Assembly (NCBI GenBank): GCA_900466005.1
Contig: UEGQ01000003.1
Coordinates: 558,001-622,000 of the forward strand
Length of the DNA: 64,000 nucleotides
Direction of reading: 5' to 3'
Source of the DNA: Hyphomicrobiales bacterium
GTDB taxonomy: Bacteria > Pseudomonadota > Alphaproteobacteria > Rhizobiales > Rhizobiaceae
Shown here: positions 1 through 8,193 of the stretch, in pieces
Layout of the letters: each line of letters starts with the position of its first letter
Position numbering within the stretch: the stretch's first letter is position 1
Translations under genes and position numbers: made by a program
The notes under the pieces: model-generated
The model's input: only the letters and a program-made list of their open reading frames with translations
Database searches by the model: none
What the model was told of the DNA's origin: nothing

Positions 1-996
1 GGCCTCGGCTCACAGGCCGAAGGCTTTGCCGTTCCCGAGCGCGGCGTGCCTCTCGTCTTCCCGCGCGATCACGGCGCCCATCCCGACTATCGCATCGAAT
101 GGTGGTACCTGACCGCGAACCTGAGATCCGCCGACGGCCGAAGCTTCGGGTTGCAATGGACGCTGTTTCGTTCCGCACTCACGCCCGACGGCAAGGAGGC
201 TTCCCAGATCTGGATGGGACACGCGGCGGCGACGTCGGCCGAACGGCACCTCGTTGCCGAACGCCTCGCCCGCGGCGGCACCGGACAGGCCGGCGTGACA
301 CTGGCGCCGTTCTCGGCATGGATCGACGACTGGAAGATGGAAAGTCGCGTGAGTGCCGAGGCGCTTGCCGCCGGTGCCGACCCGCTTTCCAGCCTTGCGC
401 TCGGCGCCTCGGGCAAGGATTTCCGCTATTCGATGGAGCTGGAGGCCAGGGGGGCGCTCGTGCCGCAGGGCGACCGCGGCTATTCGGTCAAATCGGCCGA
501 GGGGCAGGCGAGCTACTATTATTCGCAGCCCTTCTATACGATCAGCGGCACGCTGGTTCTGCCCGAGGGGGAGGTCGCGGTCACGGGTGAGGCGTGGCTC
601 GACCGGGAATGGTCGTCGCAGCCGCTCTCCGCCGGCCAGACCGGCTGGGACTGGTTCTCGCTGCATCTCGGCAGTGGCGAGAAGTTGATGGCCTTCCGGC
701 TGCGCGGCGACGGCCACGGCTACATGTCCGGCACCTGGATTTCCGCCGATGGGCGGCCGACACCACTCGGGCCTTCCGACCTCGCTGTCACGCCACTCGA
801 TACGGCGAGCGTCGCCGGTCACGTCCTGCCGGTTCGCTGGCGGGTCGAGGTTCCCGGCCACGATTTCGACGTGACAACCGCGGCGTTGAACGTCGACGCC
901 TGGATGGCCGTCTCCTTTCCCTATTGGGAAGGACCGATCCGCTTTTCAGGGTCGCATGAGGGACAGGGCTATCTGGAAATGACCGGATACAGGTAG
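1..996 (+). CDS. Lipocalin-like (AttH/CrtC-fold) protein, 5' end outside the window
   Basis: The frame is open from base 1, so the gene begins upstream and at least 331 residues are visible. The segment HPDYRIEWWYLTANL followed by GLQWTLFRSAL is typical of the AttH / carotenoid 1,2-hydratase (CrtC-like) double-lipocalin family. A later WLDREWSSQ motif, WDWFSLHL and a C-terminal PYWEGPIRFSG also fit. Members are often encoded beside an ABC transporter (attEFG in Agrobacterium), but those genes would lie outside the window. The family call is firm; the biochemical role is unknown and I do not infer carotenoid chemistry. The in-frame GTG at 46 is not a convincing start because the homology-like sequence begins before it. 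Confidence 0.75.
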   Translation, partial: GLGSQAEGFAVPERGVPLVFPRDHGAHPDYRIEWWYLTANLRSADGRSFGLQWTLFRSALTPDGKEASQIWMGHAAATSAERHLVAERLARGGTGQAGVTLAPFSAWIDDWKMESRVSAEALAAGADPLSSLALGASGKDFRYSMELEARGALVPQGDRGYSVKSAEGQASYYYSQPFYTISGTLVLPEGEVAVTGEAWLDREWSSQPLSAGQTGWDWFSLHLGSGEKLMAFRLRGDGHGYMSGTWISADGRPTPLGPSDLAVTPLDTASVAGHVLPVRWRVEVPGHDFDVTTAALNVDAWMAVSFPYWEGPIRFSGSHEGQGYLEMTGYR

Positions 997-1005
997 CCGG
1001 CCGGT

Positions 1006-1641
1006 TCAGGCGAGTTCGATTCCGTGCGAGGCGAGGTTGGCGGCCAGTTCCACGGCATTCCGGGCCTGCATTTTTGCAAGGATACGGGCGCGGTGGACTT
1101 CGACGGTGCGCATGGAAATGGAAAGCGCATCCGCGATCTGCTTGTTCAGCATGCCGGCCATCAACAACTTCAGCACGTCCATCTCGCGCGCCGAAAGCAG
1201 TTGCAGCTGCTGTTCGATCAACGCGCGCTGCCGGCTTTCCGACATCTTGCCGAAGCGCTTCTCGAGGCAGGCGATGACAGTGTTGACGAGCTGGTTGTCG
1301 TTGAAGGGTTTCTCGATGAAATCGGCAGCGCCCGTCTTCAGCGCCTCGACGGCGACCGGCACGTCGCCGTGTCCGGTGAGGAACACCACGGGCGCCTCGC
1401 AGCCCGCGGCCTTCAGCCGGTTGAAGGTCTCGAGCCCCGACAGCCCGCCCATGCGCATGTCGAGGATGATGCAGGAAAAGGGTTCGAGCGGCAGTGCTGC
1501 GAGCAACGCTTCGCCGCTTTCGAACGGAATGGCGCGCATCTGCCGGGACATGAGGAGGAAGGCGAGGGAATCGCGGATCGCGGGATCGTCGTCGACGAGA
1601 TAGACGGCGGCGTCCTTCAGGAAGGGCTTTGCTGAAATCAT
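1006..1641 (-). CDS. dctR: FixJ/DctR-type response regulator
   Basis: A 211-aa two-domain regulator. The receiver domain (about 10-125) has the acidic pair DDD near 17-19, phospho-acceptor D61 in ILDMRM, a conserved T in FLTGHGD and K in EKPF. The C-terminal LuxR/FixJ helix-turn-helix (about 145-205) contains LSAREMDVLKLLMAG and ISMRTVEVHRARI. Its ATG overlaps the stop of the kinase gene as ATGA, so the two are translationally coupled. The family includes FixJ, TtrR and Rhodobacter DctR. The nearby dctPQM genes make DctR the best guess, meaning control of C4-dicarboxylate uptake; this is context-based. Confidence 0.8.
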   Translation of the reverse strand: MISAKPFLKDAAVYLVDDDPAIRDSLAFLLMSRQMRAIPFESGEALLAALPLEPFSCIILDMRMGGLSGLETFNRLKAAGCEAPVVFLTGHGDVPVAVEALKTGAADFIEKPFNDNQLVNTVIACLEKRFGKMSESRQRALIEQQLQLLSAREMDVLKLLMAGMLNKQIADALSISMRTVEVHRARILAKMQARNAVELAANLASHGIELA

Positions 1642-3620
1642 TCGGCCGCCGCCCTTTCGGGTTGAGGCACCGGCAGAACGATCGAGAAGACCGTGCCGCC
1701 GGTCGGGATCGGATGGTGTTCGAGCCGCCCGTGGTGCAGCTCGATGATCGTGCGGCAGATGTTGAGCCCCATCCCCATACCGTCCTGCTTGCTGGTCACG
1801 AAGGGCTCGAAAAGACGCCCGGCGACCGTCGGCGAGATGCCCGGCCCGCTGTCCCGGACCTCGATCACCTGGTGATCGTCCTCCTGGCGCAGTTCGACCT
1901 CCAGCCGCACGCGCCGCGTCGACGGTCCCCCCATGGCCTCGATGCCGTTGCGCATCAGGTTGATCATCACCTGCTCCATCAGGATGCGGTCGGCACGCAC
2001 CGGCGCAAGTCCCTTCGGCGCGACAACCTTGATCGTCGCGTTGTGGTTGCTGGCATCGGCCTCGAGGAAGGACGCCGTCTCGACGATGACGGAGGCGAGC
2101 TCGACATCCTGGAACTTGGGATCGCGCTTGCGCACGAAATCCTGGATGCGGCGAATGATCTGGCCGGCGCGCTCGGTCTGGAGCGAAAGTTTTTCGAGCG
2201 CACCGACCACCTGCCGGCGATCGCAATCGGGAGACTGCAAGAGGTTCAGCGAGCCCGCCGCATAGCTCGCGATCGCCGCCAGTGGCTGGTTGAGTTCATG
2301 GGCGAGGGAGGAAGCCATTTCGCCGAGCGTGACGAGGCGGCCGGTCCGTTGCAGGTTCTGCGACTGGACGCGGGCGATCTCTGCGGCCCGCTTCTGGTCG
2401 GAAATATCGATGATCGAGCCCATCCAGCCGCGATGCCGCCCATGGGCGTCGACCAGCGGGGCCTCGAAGACCTGCACTTCGAGATCGGAGCCGTCGCGGC
2501 GGCGGAAGCAGGTCTCGAAACTCTGGATCTTGAGCCCGCCCTTGTTGAGCGCCTCGTGGCGGGCGAGCGTCTCGGCAATACGGTCCTCATGCCAATAGGG
2601 CATCGGCGGCTTGCGTCCGGTCAGTTCCTCGGCGGTGAAGCCGGTCATCTGGCAGAAGGCGTTGTTGACGTAGAGGATCTTGCCGTCGTGGTCGCGGGCG
2701 CGCAGGCCGACGGTTAGGCTCTCTTCCATCGAGCGACGGAAGGCCATTTCCGAACGCAGCCGCATTTCCGCGGCCTGGCGTTTGAGGCCGTTGCGGTAGA
2801 GGACGAGAAGCGAGAAGACGGCGAAGAGCGATAGCCCCAGCACGCCGGCGACCAGCAGATTGTTCGAGAGATTGCCGCCCACGCGATAGCTCGATATGGC
2901 GAGCCATGCGCCTGCGAGCGGCGGATCGAAGCTGATCTTGTGGGTGAGGCTCGTGTCGGTCGGCTCGACGCGGGTCTTTTCCGCGAGCACGGCATTGTCG
3001 ATGTCGACGAGCTGCACGGCATATTTCTCGGTGATCCACCAAGGGATCTGGCGCGCGATCAGCGAGCGGATCGATATGACGGCCGAGACGCTGCCGCCGT
3101 CGCCCTGCGCCGTCGAGATGCTGGTCACGAGATCGCCGTCGGCCGTCTTCGTGAGCGGCCCATAGATCGGCCTGACGCTCGCGGCTGCGGTCGCCCGGTT
3201 GGGCAGTGGCGAGGTCGTACCGCTGCCGGATGCGGCGCCTTCCGGAACAGAAAAGACCGGCCGGCCGGCTGCGTCGAAGAGGGCGATGCTCAGGACTTCT
3301 GGATTGTTCTGCAGATGGATCCGGGCGCGGTCCCCGAACTGCGGCAGACCGATCTGGTGATGGGCATGATCGAGCGCCAGCCGCGCGATCGCATCCTCGT
3401 CCACCGAAAGCTGGAAGCGCAGTGTCTGCTCCACCCAGAGCGCGTCCGAGATCAGCGTGGTGCGCAGCCGTTCGTTCTCGTTGTAATTGATGGCCCAGAG
3501 AAGCAGCGAGATCATCGCGGTCAGCACGACGATGGTGACGAGCGGGATCACCTGCAGCAGGTCGTGCCTGCCGCCGTCACCGGAATCCGGTCCGTCACTG
3601 CTGGATCTGAAGATCGTCAA
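1638..3620 (-). CDS. dctS: Membrane-bound PAS sensor histidine kinase, DctS-like
   Basis: A 660-aa kinase. One membrane segment lies at about 21-46, followed by a periplasmic sensor of about 200 residues (dCache/DctB-like position) and a second membrane segment at about 254-276. A PAS domain with a PAC motif follows (about 296-411), then the HisKA H-box LAHELNQPLAAI with phospho-acceptor H441, and an HATPase domain with NLMRNGIEAM, RDSGPGIS and GMGMGLNIC. The layout matches DctS/DctB/FixL-like kinases. The gene is coupled to the response regulator by a 4-base overlap. With the TRAP transporter genes 0.9 kb away on the other strand, dicarboxylate sensing is the likely role. Confidence 0.8.
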   Translation of the reverse strand: MTIFRSSSDGPDSGDGGRHDLLQVIPLVTIVVLTAMISLLLWAINYNENERLRTTLISDALWVEQTLRFQLSVDEDAIARLALDHAHHQIGLPQFGDRARIHLQNNPEVLSIALFDAAGRPVFSVPEGAASGSGTTSPLPNRATAAASVRPIYGPLTKTADGDLVTSISTAQGDGGSVSAVISIRSLIARQIPWWITEKYAVQLVDIDNAVLAEKTRVEPTDTSLTHKISFDPPLAGAWLAISSYRVGGNLSNNLLVAGVLGLSLFAVFSLLVLYRNGLKRQAAEMRLRSEMAFRRSMEESLTVGLRARDHDGKILYVNNAFCQMTGFTAEELTGRKPPMPYWHEDRIAETLARHEALNKGGLKIQSFETCFRRRDGSDLEVQVFEAPLVDAHGRHRGWMGSIIDISDQKRAAEIARVQSQNLQRTGRLVTLGEMASSLAHELNQPLAAIASYAAGSLNLLQSPDCDRRQVVGALEKLSLQTERAGQIIRRIQDFVRKRDPKFQDVELASVIVETASFLEADASNHNATIKVVAPKGLAPVRADRILMEQVMINLMRNGIEAMGGPSTRRVRLEVELRQEDDHQVIEVRDSGPGISPTVAGRLFEPFVTSKQDGMGMGLNICRTIIELHHGRLEHHPIPTGGTVFSIVLPVPQPERAAAE

Positions 3621-3799
3621 GCCGCTTTTGATGCCTCCCCGCGCGACTTCTACGCCAAAAGCCGCAGAATTTCGACAAAAAAGCGCATCGTTATCCAGTC
3701 GCGGGAGCAGGCATCACGGCACGGCGCGGTGCTCACGGCCAAGCGTTGCGGTTCGGGCGAACGCCCGGAGCGCGGAATGGCAGTGGGCTTCGCCTGCCG

Positions 3800-4162
3800 T
3801 CACTCCATCAGCCGTTTCTTGCGGTCGTCGAATTCCTGATGGTCGATTTCGCCGCGTGCATAGCGGTCCCTGAGAAGGTCGAGCGCCTTGCCGCTGCCGG
3901 AGGCGTTCGAAGGCAGGTTGATCGCGCCCATGTATTTGAGGACGTAGATGATCCCGACGACGATCGCCACCAGGATGAGAATCATGAAGATCGGGCCGAA
4001 GATCATGCCGAAACCTCCCCATTGATCGCCCCACATCATGCCATGGCCGTAGTAATACGGTCTGTCCCGTGGATCGGATCCGGCCTGGGCTAAAGCCGGA
4101 AGTGCCGATGCTGCGAAGATTGCGGCGGTGGCCGTCGTGCGGGCGAAAGTCTTGCTGTACAT
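3800..4162 (-). CDS. Small exported/membrane SHOCT-domain protein
   Basis: A 120-aa protein. The ATG at 4162 is preferred over the upstream in-frame ATG because GGGAG lies 6-7 bases before it. The N-terminus is a signal-like stretch ending in ALPALAQA. A DRPYYYGHGMMWG segment and one hydrophobic helix (about 55-78) follow. The last 30 residues (LLRDRYARGEIDHQEFDDRKKRL) form a typical SHOCT motif, a short helical element common in small membrane proteins. Function is unknown. It sits alone between the kinase and the TRAP genes and has no visible link to transport. Confidence 0.75.
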   Translation of the reverse strand: MYSKTFARTTATAAIFAASALPALAQAGSDPRDRPYYYGHGMMWGDQWGGFGMIFGPIFMILILVAIVVGIIYVLKYMGAINLPSNASGSGKALDLLRDRYARGEIDHQEFDDRKKRLME

Positions 4163-4372
4163 CTGAGACTCCCAAACTGGCAAAAATCACGAGAAGCTCA
4201 ATTAGTAACCCGGAAAACACCTCGCGGCAATGCCGGATCGCTGCCTCAACTGCGCGAAGTAATTGACACGACGTGAAAATCAGATTTTTCCGATGGAATG
4301 GGCGCCACCGAAGAGAGTGGGCTCCGATATGACCCGGACGCCGGCCACCGGTCACTCGCCCGGGTGCGGCCA

Positions 4373-4386
4373 TGTGGAAATCCACA
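4373..4386. promoter_or_regulatory. TGTGGA-AA-TCCACA dyad upstream of dctP
   Basis: A perfect six-base inverted repeat with a two-base centre lies about 105 bases upstream of the dctP start. It is in the only long non-coding stretch before the operon. It is a plausible activator site for the DctR-like regulator encoded next door. The link is inference from position and symmetry only. Confidence 0.35.
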
Positions 4387-4491
4387 ATAGCGCCACATTT
4401 CACGAAGGCCTAAGAGAGCGACAGTCCGGGTGGTGGAACGCGGGGGGACAGTTCTCGCGTGGGCCCGGAACATACCAGGAGGAGATATCCA

Positions 4492-5514
4492 ATGTTCGAC
4501 CGCCGCACGTTCCTGCGGACTGCCGCCGCAATCTCGCTTTCCGTTTCCGCCTTCGCGCTCGCCGCATCCGGTGCCGCCGCTGCCGATCCGATCGTGATCC
4601 GTTTCTCGCATGTCGTCGCACCCGATACGCCGAAGGGCAAGGGCGCCGACAAGTTCAAGGAACTCGCCGAGAAGTACACGAACGGCGCCGTGAAGATCGA
4701 GGTCTACCCGAACTCGCAGCTCTACAAGGACAAGGAAGAGCTCGAAGCCCTGCAGCTCGGCGCCGTCCAGATGCTTGCGCCGTCGCTTGCCAAGTTCGGC
4801 CCGCTCGGTCTCAAGGAATTCGAGGTCTTCGACCTTCCCTACATCTTCTCCGGCTATGACAGCCTGCACAAGGTGACCTACGGTCCGGTCGGCAAGAGCT
4901 TGCTCGACAAGCTCGGAACGAAAGGTATCCAGGGCCTCGCCTTCTGGGACAACGGCTTCAAGATCATGAGCGCCAACAGCCCGCTGAAGACGCCCGACGA
5001 CTTCCTCGGTCTCAAGATGCGCATCCAGTCCTCGAAGGTGCTGGAAGCGGAGATGAACGCGCTTGGCGCCGTTCCGCAGGTCATGGCCTTCTCGGAAGTC
5101 TACCAGGCGCTGCAGACCGGCGTCGTCGACGGCACCGAAAACCCGCCGTCCAACATGTATACGCAGAAGATGCATGAGGTGCAGAAGCACGCGACGCTCT
5201 CCAACCACGGCTACCTCGGCTATGCGGTGATCGTGAACAAGAAGTTCTGGGACGAACTGCCGGCCGACGTTCGCGGCAACGTCGAAAAGGCGATGACCGA
5301 AGCCACCGAATACGCGAACGGCATCGCCAAGGAAGAGAACGAGAAGGCGCTGGAAGCGATGAAGGCTGCCGGCACCACCGAGTTCCACGAACTCACCGCC
5401 GACGAACTCGCCGCCTGGCGAGAAGCGCTGTTGCCGGTTCACGACGAGATGGCCGAACGCATCGGCGCTGACCTCGTCAAGCAGGTGCAGCAGGAAGCCG
5501 GCGTGACCAAGTAA
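4492..5514 (+). CDS. dctP: TRAP C4-dicarboxylate periplasmic binding protein
   Basis: A 340-aa protein starting at ATG 4492, with AGGAGGAG (4477-4484) as a strong ribosome binding site. The start MFDRRTFLRTAA and a hydrophobic stretch ending at SGAAAA form an export signal. The mature protein shows DctP-family features: RFSHVVAPDTPKGKGADKF, NSQLYKDKEELEALQLGAVQM, the substrate-arginine region LGLKMRIQSS, and YQALQTGVVDGTENPPSN. It binds solute in the periplasm and delivers it to DctQM. It is the first gene of dctPQM. A C4-dicarboxylate ligand is likely from family resemblance but not proven by sequence. Confidence 0.9.
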   Translation: MFDRRTFLRTAAAISLSVSAFALAASGAAAADPIVIRFSHVVAPDTPKGKGADKFKELAEKYTNGAVKIEVYPNSQLYKDKEELEALQLGAVQMLAPSLAKFGPLGLKEFEVFDLPYIFSGYDSLHKVTYGPVGKSLLDKLGTKGIQGLAFWDNGFKIMSANSPLKTPDDFLGLKMRIQSSKVLEAEMNALGAVPQVMAFSEVYQALQTGVVDGTENPPSNMYTQKMHEVQKHATLSNHGYLGYAVIVNKKFWDELPADVRGNVEKAMTEATEYANGIAKEENEKALEAMKAAGTTEFHELTADELAAWREALLPVHDEMAERIGADLVKQVQQEAGVTK

Positions 5515-5538
5515 GGCCCGCCTCAACGACAACAGCCG

Positions 5539-5573
5539 CCGCATCGTCCCGCTTTCGACGCGGAGCGGTGCGG
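5539..5573 (+). promoter_or_regulatory. Stem-loop between dctP and dctQ
   Basis: Bases 5539-5552 pair with 5560-5573 around a 7-base loop: a 14-position stem with one mismatch and two G-T pairs. No T-run follows, so it is more likely an mRNA-stabilising or attenuating element than a full terminator. It would suit the usual excess of DctP over the membrane subunits. Confidence 0.5.
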
Positions 5574-5740
5574 CGCTCGTTACGGACAATCGGCCCGCGC
5601 CGGTCCGGCCTCTCGGGGTATCGGCAAGCGGGCGTGACCGGCACGGCCCAGCAATCCGCCGACAGTTCGATGTTCCGGGCTTTCCGGATCCGACGAGCGG
5701 CGCGCAGGGGGCGGCCGATGTGACCGAGGAGGTCCCTTTC

Positions 5741-6382
5741 ATGCTTCGCATCCTTGACAGGCTCGAAGAGATCCTGATCGCCACGCTGATCGCCGTGGCG
5801 ACGGTGATCATCTTCATCGCCGTCGTTCACCGCTATTCCCTCGGGCTGCTCGCCGACGCGGTCAGCCTGTCCCGAAGCCTGGATATGCCTTGGCTGATGG
5901 GCTTCTCGCGCTCGCTCTATTTCGGCCTTCGCTCCGTCAATCTCGTCTGGGCGCAGGAGCTCTGCATCATCCTCTTCGTGTGGATGGCGAAGTTCGGCGC
6001 CGCCTACGGCGTACGCACCGGCATCCATGTCGGCATCGACGTGGTGATCAACCGCATGCAAGCGAAAAACCGCGCACGGATGATCCTGTTCGGTCTTCTT
6101 GCCGGCGCCTTCTTCACCGGCGTCATCGCGGCACTGGGGGCGAACTTCGTCTTCCACATGTACCACACGGATGCGATTTCGCCGGATCTCGAACTGCCCA
6201 TGTGGATCGTCTATCTCGCGATCCCGCTCGGCTCCTCGCTGATGTGTTTCCGCTTCCTGCAGGTCGCCTGGACCTTCAACCGCACGGGCGAGCTGCCCCA
6301 CCACGACCACGGACACGTGGACGGGATGGATGAAGAGGCGGAAGCCATTGCCGCGAGCCCGCTGACTGCGAAGGATCACTGA
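5741..6382 (+). CDS. dctQ: TRAP transporter small membrane subunit
   Basis: A 213-aa protein. The ATG at 5741 is chosen because GAGGAGGT (5725-5732) lies just upstream; an in-frame GTG at 5720 would place that site inside the gene. Four membrane helices are visible, with the family motif WAQELCIILFVWMAKFGAAYGVRTGIHVGID between helices 2 and 3. The acidic/His-rich tail is cytoplasmic. DctQ forms the membrane complex with DctM and docks the DctP-ligand complex. The gap to dctM is 3 bases. Confidence 0.88.
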   Translation: MLRILDRLEEILIATLIAVATVIIFIAVVHRYSLGLLADAVSLSRSLDMPWLMGFSRSLYFGLRSVNLVWAQELCIILFVWMAKFGAAYGVRTGIHVGIDVVINRMQAKNRARMILFGLLAGAFFTGVIAALGANFVFHMYHTDAISPDLELPMWIVYLAIPLGSSLMCFRFLQVAWTFNRTGELPHHDHGHVDGMDEEAEAIAASPLTAKDH

Positions 6383-6385
6383 GCC

Positions 6386-7708
6386 ATGAACGCGACACTC
6401 ATTTTCGGAGGGCTCATCGCCCTCATGCTGACCGGCATGCCGATCTCGATCGCGCTCGGCCTCACCGTTCTCGCATTTCTTTTCACCATGACCGCGGTGC
6501 CGATCGATACGGTGGCCCTGAAGCTCTTCACCGGCATCGAGAAGTTCGAGATCATGGCGATCCCGTTCTTCATCCTCGCCGGCAATTTCCTGACCCACGG
6601 TGGCGTCGCCCGTCGCATGATCAATTTCGCGACCTCGATGGTGGGACACTGGCACGGCGGGCTCGGGCTTGCGGGCGTCATCGCCTGCGCGCTCTTCGCA
6701 GCCGTATCCGGCTCCTCGCCGGCGACGGTGGTCGCGATCGGCTCGGTGATCCTGCCGGCGATGACCCGCCAGGGATTCCCGAAGCAGTTCGGCGCCGGCG
6801 TCATCACCACGTCCGGTGCGCTCGGCATCCTGATCCCGCCGTCGATCGTCATGGTCATGTATTCGGTCGCGACCTCGGGCATGCAGGCAACCGGTCCGGA
6901 CGGCCAGGTGGTTTCGGCGGCCTCGGTCGGCGAGCTCTTCATGGCCGGCGTCATCCCGGGGCTCATCCTCGCCTCGCTGCTTGCCGCCACCACCTGGTAC
7001 CGCGCGTACAAGAACGGCTACCCGCGGCTGCCGAAGGCGAGCTGGCTCGAGCGCTGGCAGACGTTCCGCAAGGCCGTCTGGGGCCTGCTGCTGATCATCA
7101 TCGTCATCGGCGGCATCTACACCGGCGTCTTCACGCCGACCGAAGCCGCCGCGATGAGCGCCGTCTACGCCTTCTTCATCGCCGTCTTCGTCTACAAGGA
7201 CCTGAAGCTCTCGGACATTCCGCGGGTGCTGCTGTCCTCGGCCAACATGTCGGCGATGCTGCTCTACATCATTACCAACGCCGTCCTGTTCTCCTTCTTG
7301 ATGACGCACGAGAACATTCCGCAGGCGCTCGGCGAATGGATGGTGAACTCGGGCCTGAACTGGTGGATGTTCCTGATCGCCGTCAACATCCTGCTGCTGG
7401 CAGCCGGCAACTTCATGGAGCCGTCGTCGATCGTGCTGATCATGGCGCCGATCCTCTTTCCGGTCGCCGTCCGTCTCGGCATCGATCCGGTGCATTTCGG
7501 CATCATGATCGTGGTCAACATGGAGGTCGGCATGTGCCACCCGCCCGTCGGCCTCAACCTTTACGTAGCGTCCGGCATCACCAAGATGGGGATCACCGAA
7601 CTGACGGTCGCCGTCATGCCCTGGCTGCTCACCATGCTGGCCTTCCTGATTGCGGTGACCTACATCCCGGAAATCTCGCTCTTCCTGCCGCGGTTCCTCG
7701 GCATGTAA
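6386..7708 (+). CDS. dctM: TRAP transporter large permease subunit
   Basis: A 440-aa polytopic protein with about 12 hydrophobic segments. DctM-family signatures are visible: FVLAG-like FFILAGNFLTHGGVARR, SGSSPATVVAIGSVILPAM, GALGILIPPSIVMVMY, GVFTPTEAAAMSAVYA and MCHPPVGLNLYVASG. It is the ion-coupled transport subunit, using a sodium or proton gradient. Length is normal for the family. It is the last gene of dctPQM; a hairpin follows the stop. Confidence 0.9.
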   Translation: MNATLIFGGLIALMLTGMPISIALGLTVLAFLFTMTAVPIDTVALKLFTGIEKFEIMAIPFFILAGNFLTHGGVARRMINFATSMVGHWHGGLGLAGVIACALFAAVSGSSPATVVAIGSVILPAMTRQGFPKQFGAGVITTSGALGILIPPSIVMVMYSVATSGMQATGPDGQVVSAASVGELFMAGVIPGLILASLLAATTWYRAYKNGYPRLPKASWLERWQTFRKAVWGLLLIIIVIGGIYTGVFTPTEAAAMSAVYAFFIAVFVYKDLKLSDIPRVLLSSANMSAMLLYIITNAVLFSFLMTHENIPQALGEWMVNSGLNWWMFLIAVNILLLAAGNFMEPSSIVLIMAPILFPVAVRLGIDPVHFGIMIVVNMEVGMCHPPVGLNLYVASGITKMGITELTVAVMPWLLTMLAFLIAVTYIPEISLFLPRFLGM

Positions 7709-7722
7709 GGAGCATTTCCGAC

Positions 7723-7750
7723 CTCCGGGCGGACGCTCGTTCGCCCGGAG
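7723..7750. terminator. Hairpin between convergent dctM and the ubi operon
   Basis: CTCCGGGCG (7723-7731) and CGCCCGGAG (7742-7750) form a perfect nine-base stem 15 bases after the dctM stop. No clear T-run follows on either strand. Its place between convergent genes suggests a shared terminator. Confidence 0.45.
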
Positions 7751-7773
7751 CAGCGTCCGGGAGATGCGGCTCC

Positions 7774-8193
7774 CTATCGCGCCCCGCCGCCCGTCGGCGG
7801 GGCGACACCGTTTTCGAGGTTCTGCAGTTCGCGCAGCTGGGCTGCGCCGTCAGCTGCGGCGGCCGCGATGTCGTCGAAGAGCAGGCTCGCTTCGGCGAGC
7901 AGGCCGGGGTCCGGGTCGACGCCGGTGATCGTGTCGAAATCGTAGAGCAGGCCGAGCAGTGCTGCGATCTTGTGCTGCTGGTCGTGGGCGGCGGCGAGCA
8001 GGCGCTTCTGCTCCTTCCGCCGTTCCATCTGCTCCATCCGCGTCAGCGCGCTTTCCACCTTCTCCCGACAGGCGCAATCGAGCGCCGTGTTCATCACCAC
8101 CGTGCGTACCTGGCCGATCGCCTCACGCAGGCCGCGTCGCTGCAATGGCGCCGGCGACGCATTGTCGATGACGGTGAAGGTGTCGCGCGTCAT
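7774..8193 (-). CDS. Hypothetical 139-aa protein, last gene of the ubiTUV operon
   Basis: The ATG at 8193 overlaps the ubiV stop as ATGA, so the gene is translated with ubiTUV. The product is mostly alpha-helical and soluble, with a DCACREKVESALTRMEQMERRKEQKRLL stretch likely to form a coiled coil, and a Gly/Pro-rich tail. I recognise no family. The paired cysteines (DCAC) could bind a metal, but there are too few to claim a cluster. Operon position suggests an accessory role in anaerobic ubiquinone synthesis or denitrification; this is inference. Confidence 0.7.
   Translation of the reverse strand: MTRDTFTVIDNASPAPLQRRGLREAIGQVRTVVMNTALDCACREKVESALTRMEQMERRKEQKRLLAAAHDQQHKIAALLGLLYDFDTITGVDPDPGLLAEASLLFDDIAAAAADGAAQLRELQNLENGVAPPTGGGAR

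Noticed and set aside
10..861. Long minus-strand frame opposite the lipocalin-like gene
   Set aside because: Arg/Gly/Ala-rich antisense shadow typical of high-GC DNA; the plus-strand protein has clear family motifs.
5477..7540. 687-aa minus-strand frame through dctQ and dctM
   Set aside because: Composition dominated by D, H, R and G, as expected for the complement of membrane-protein codons; no motif and no ribosome binding site.
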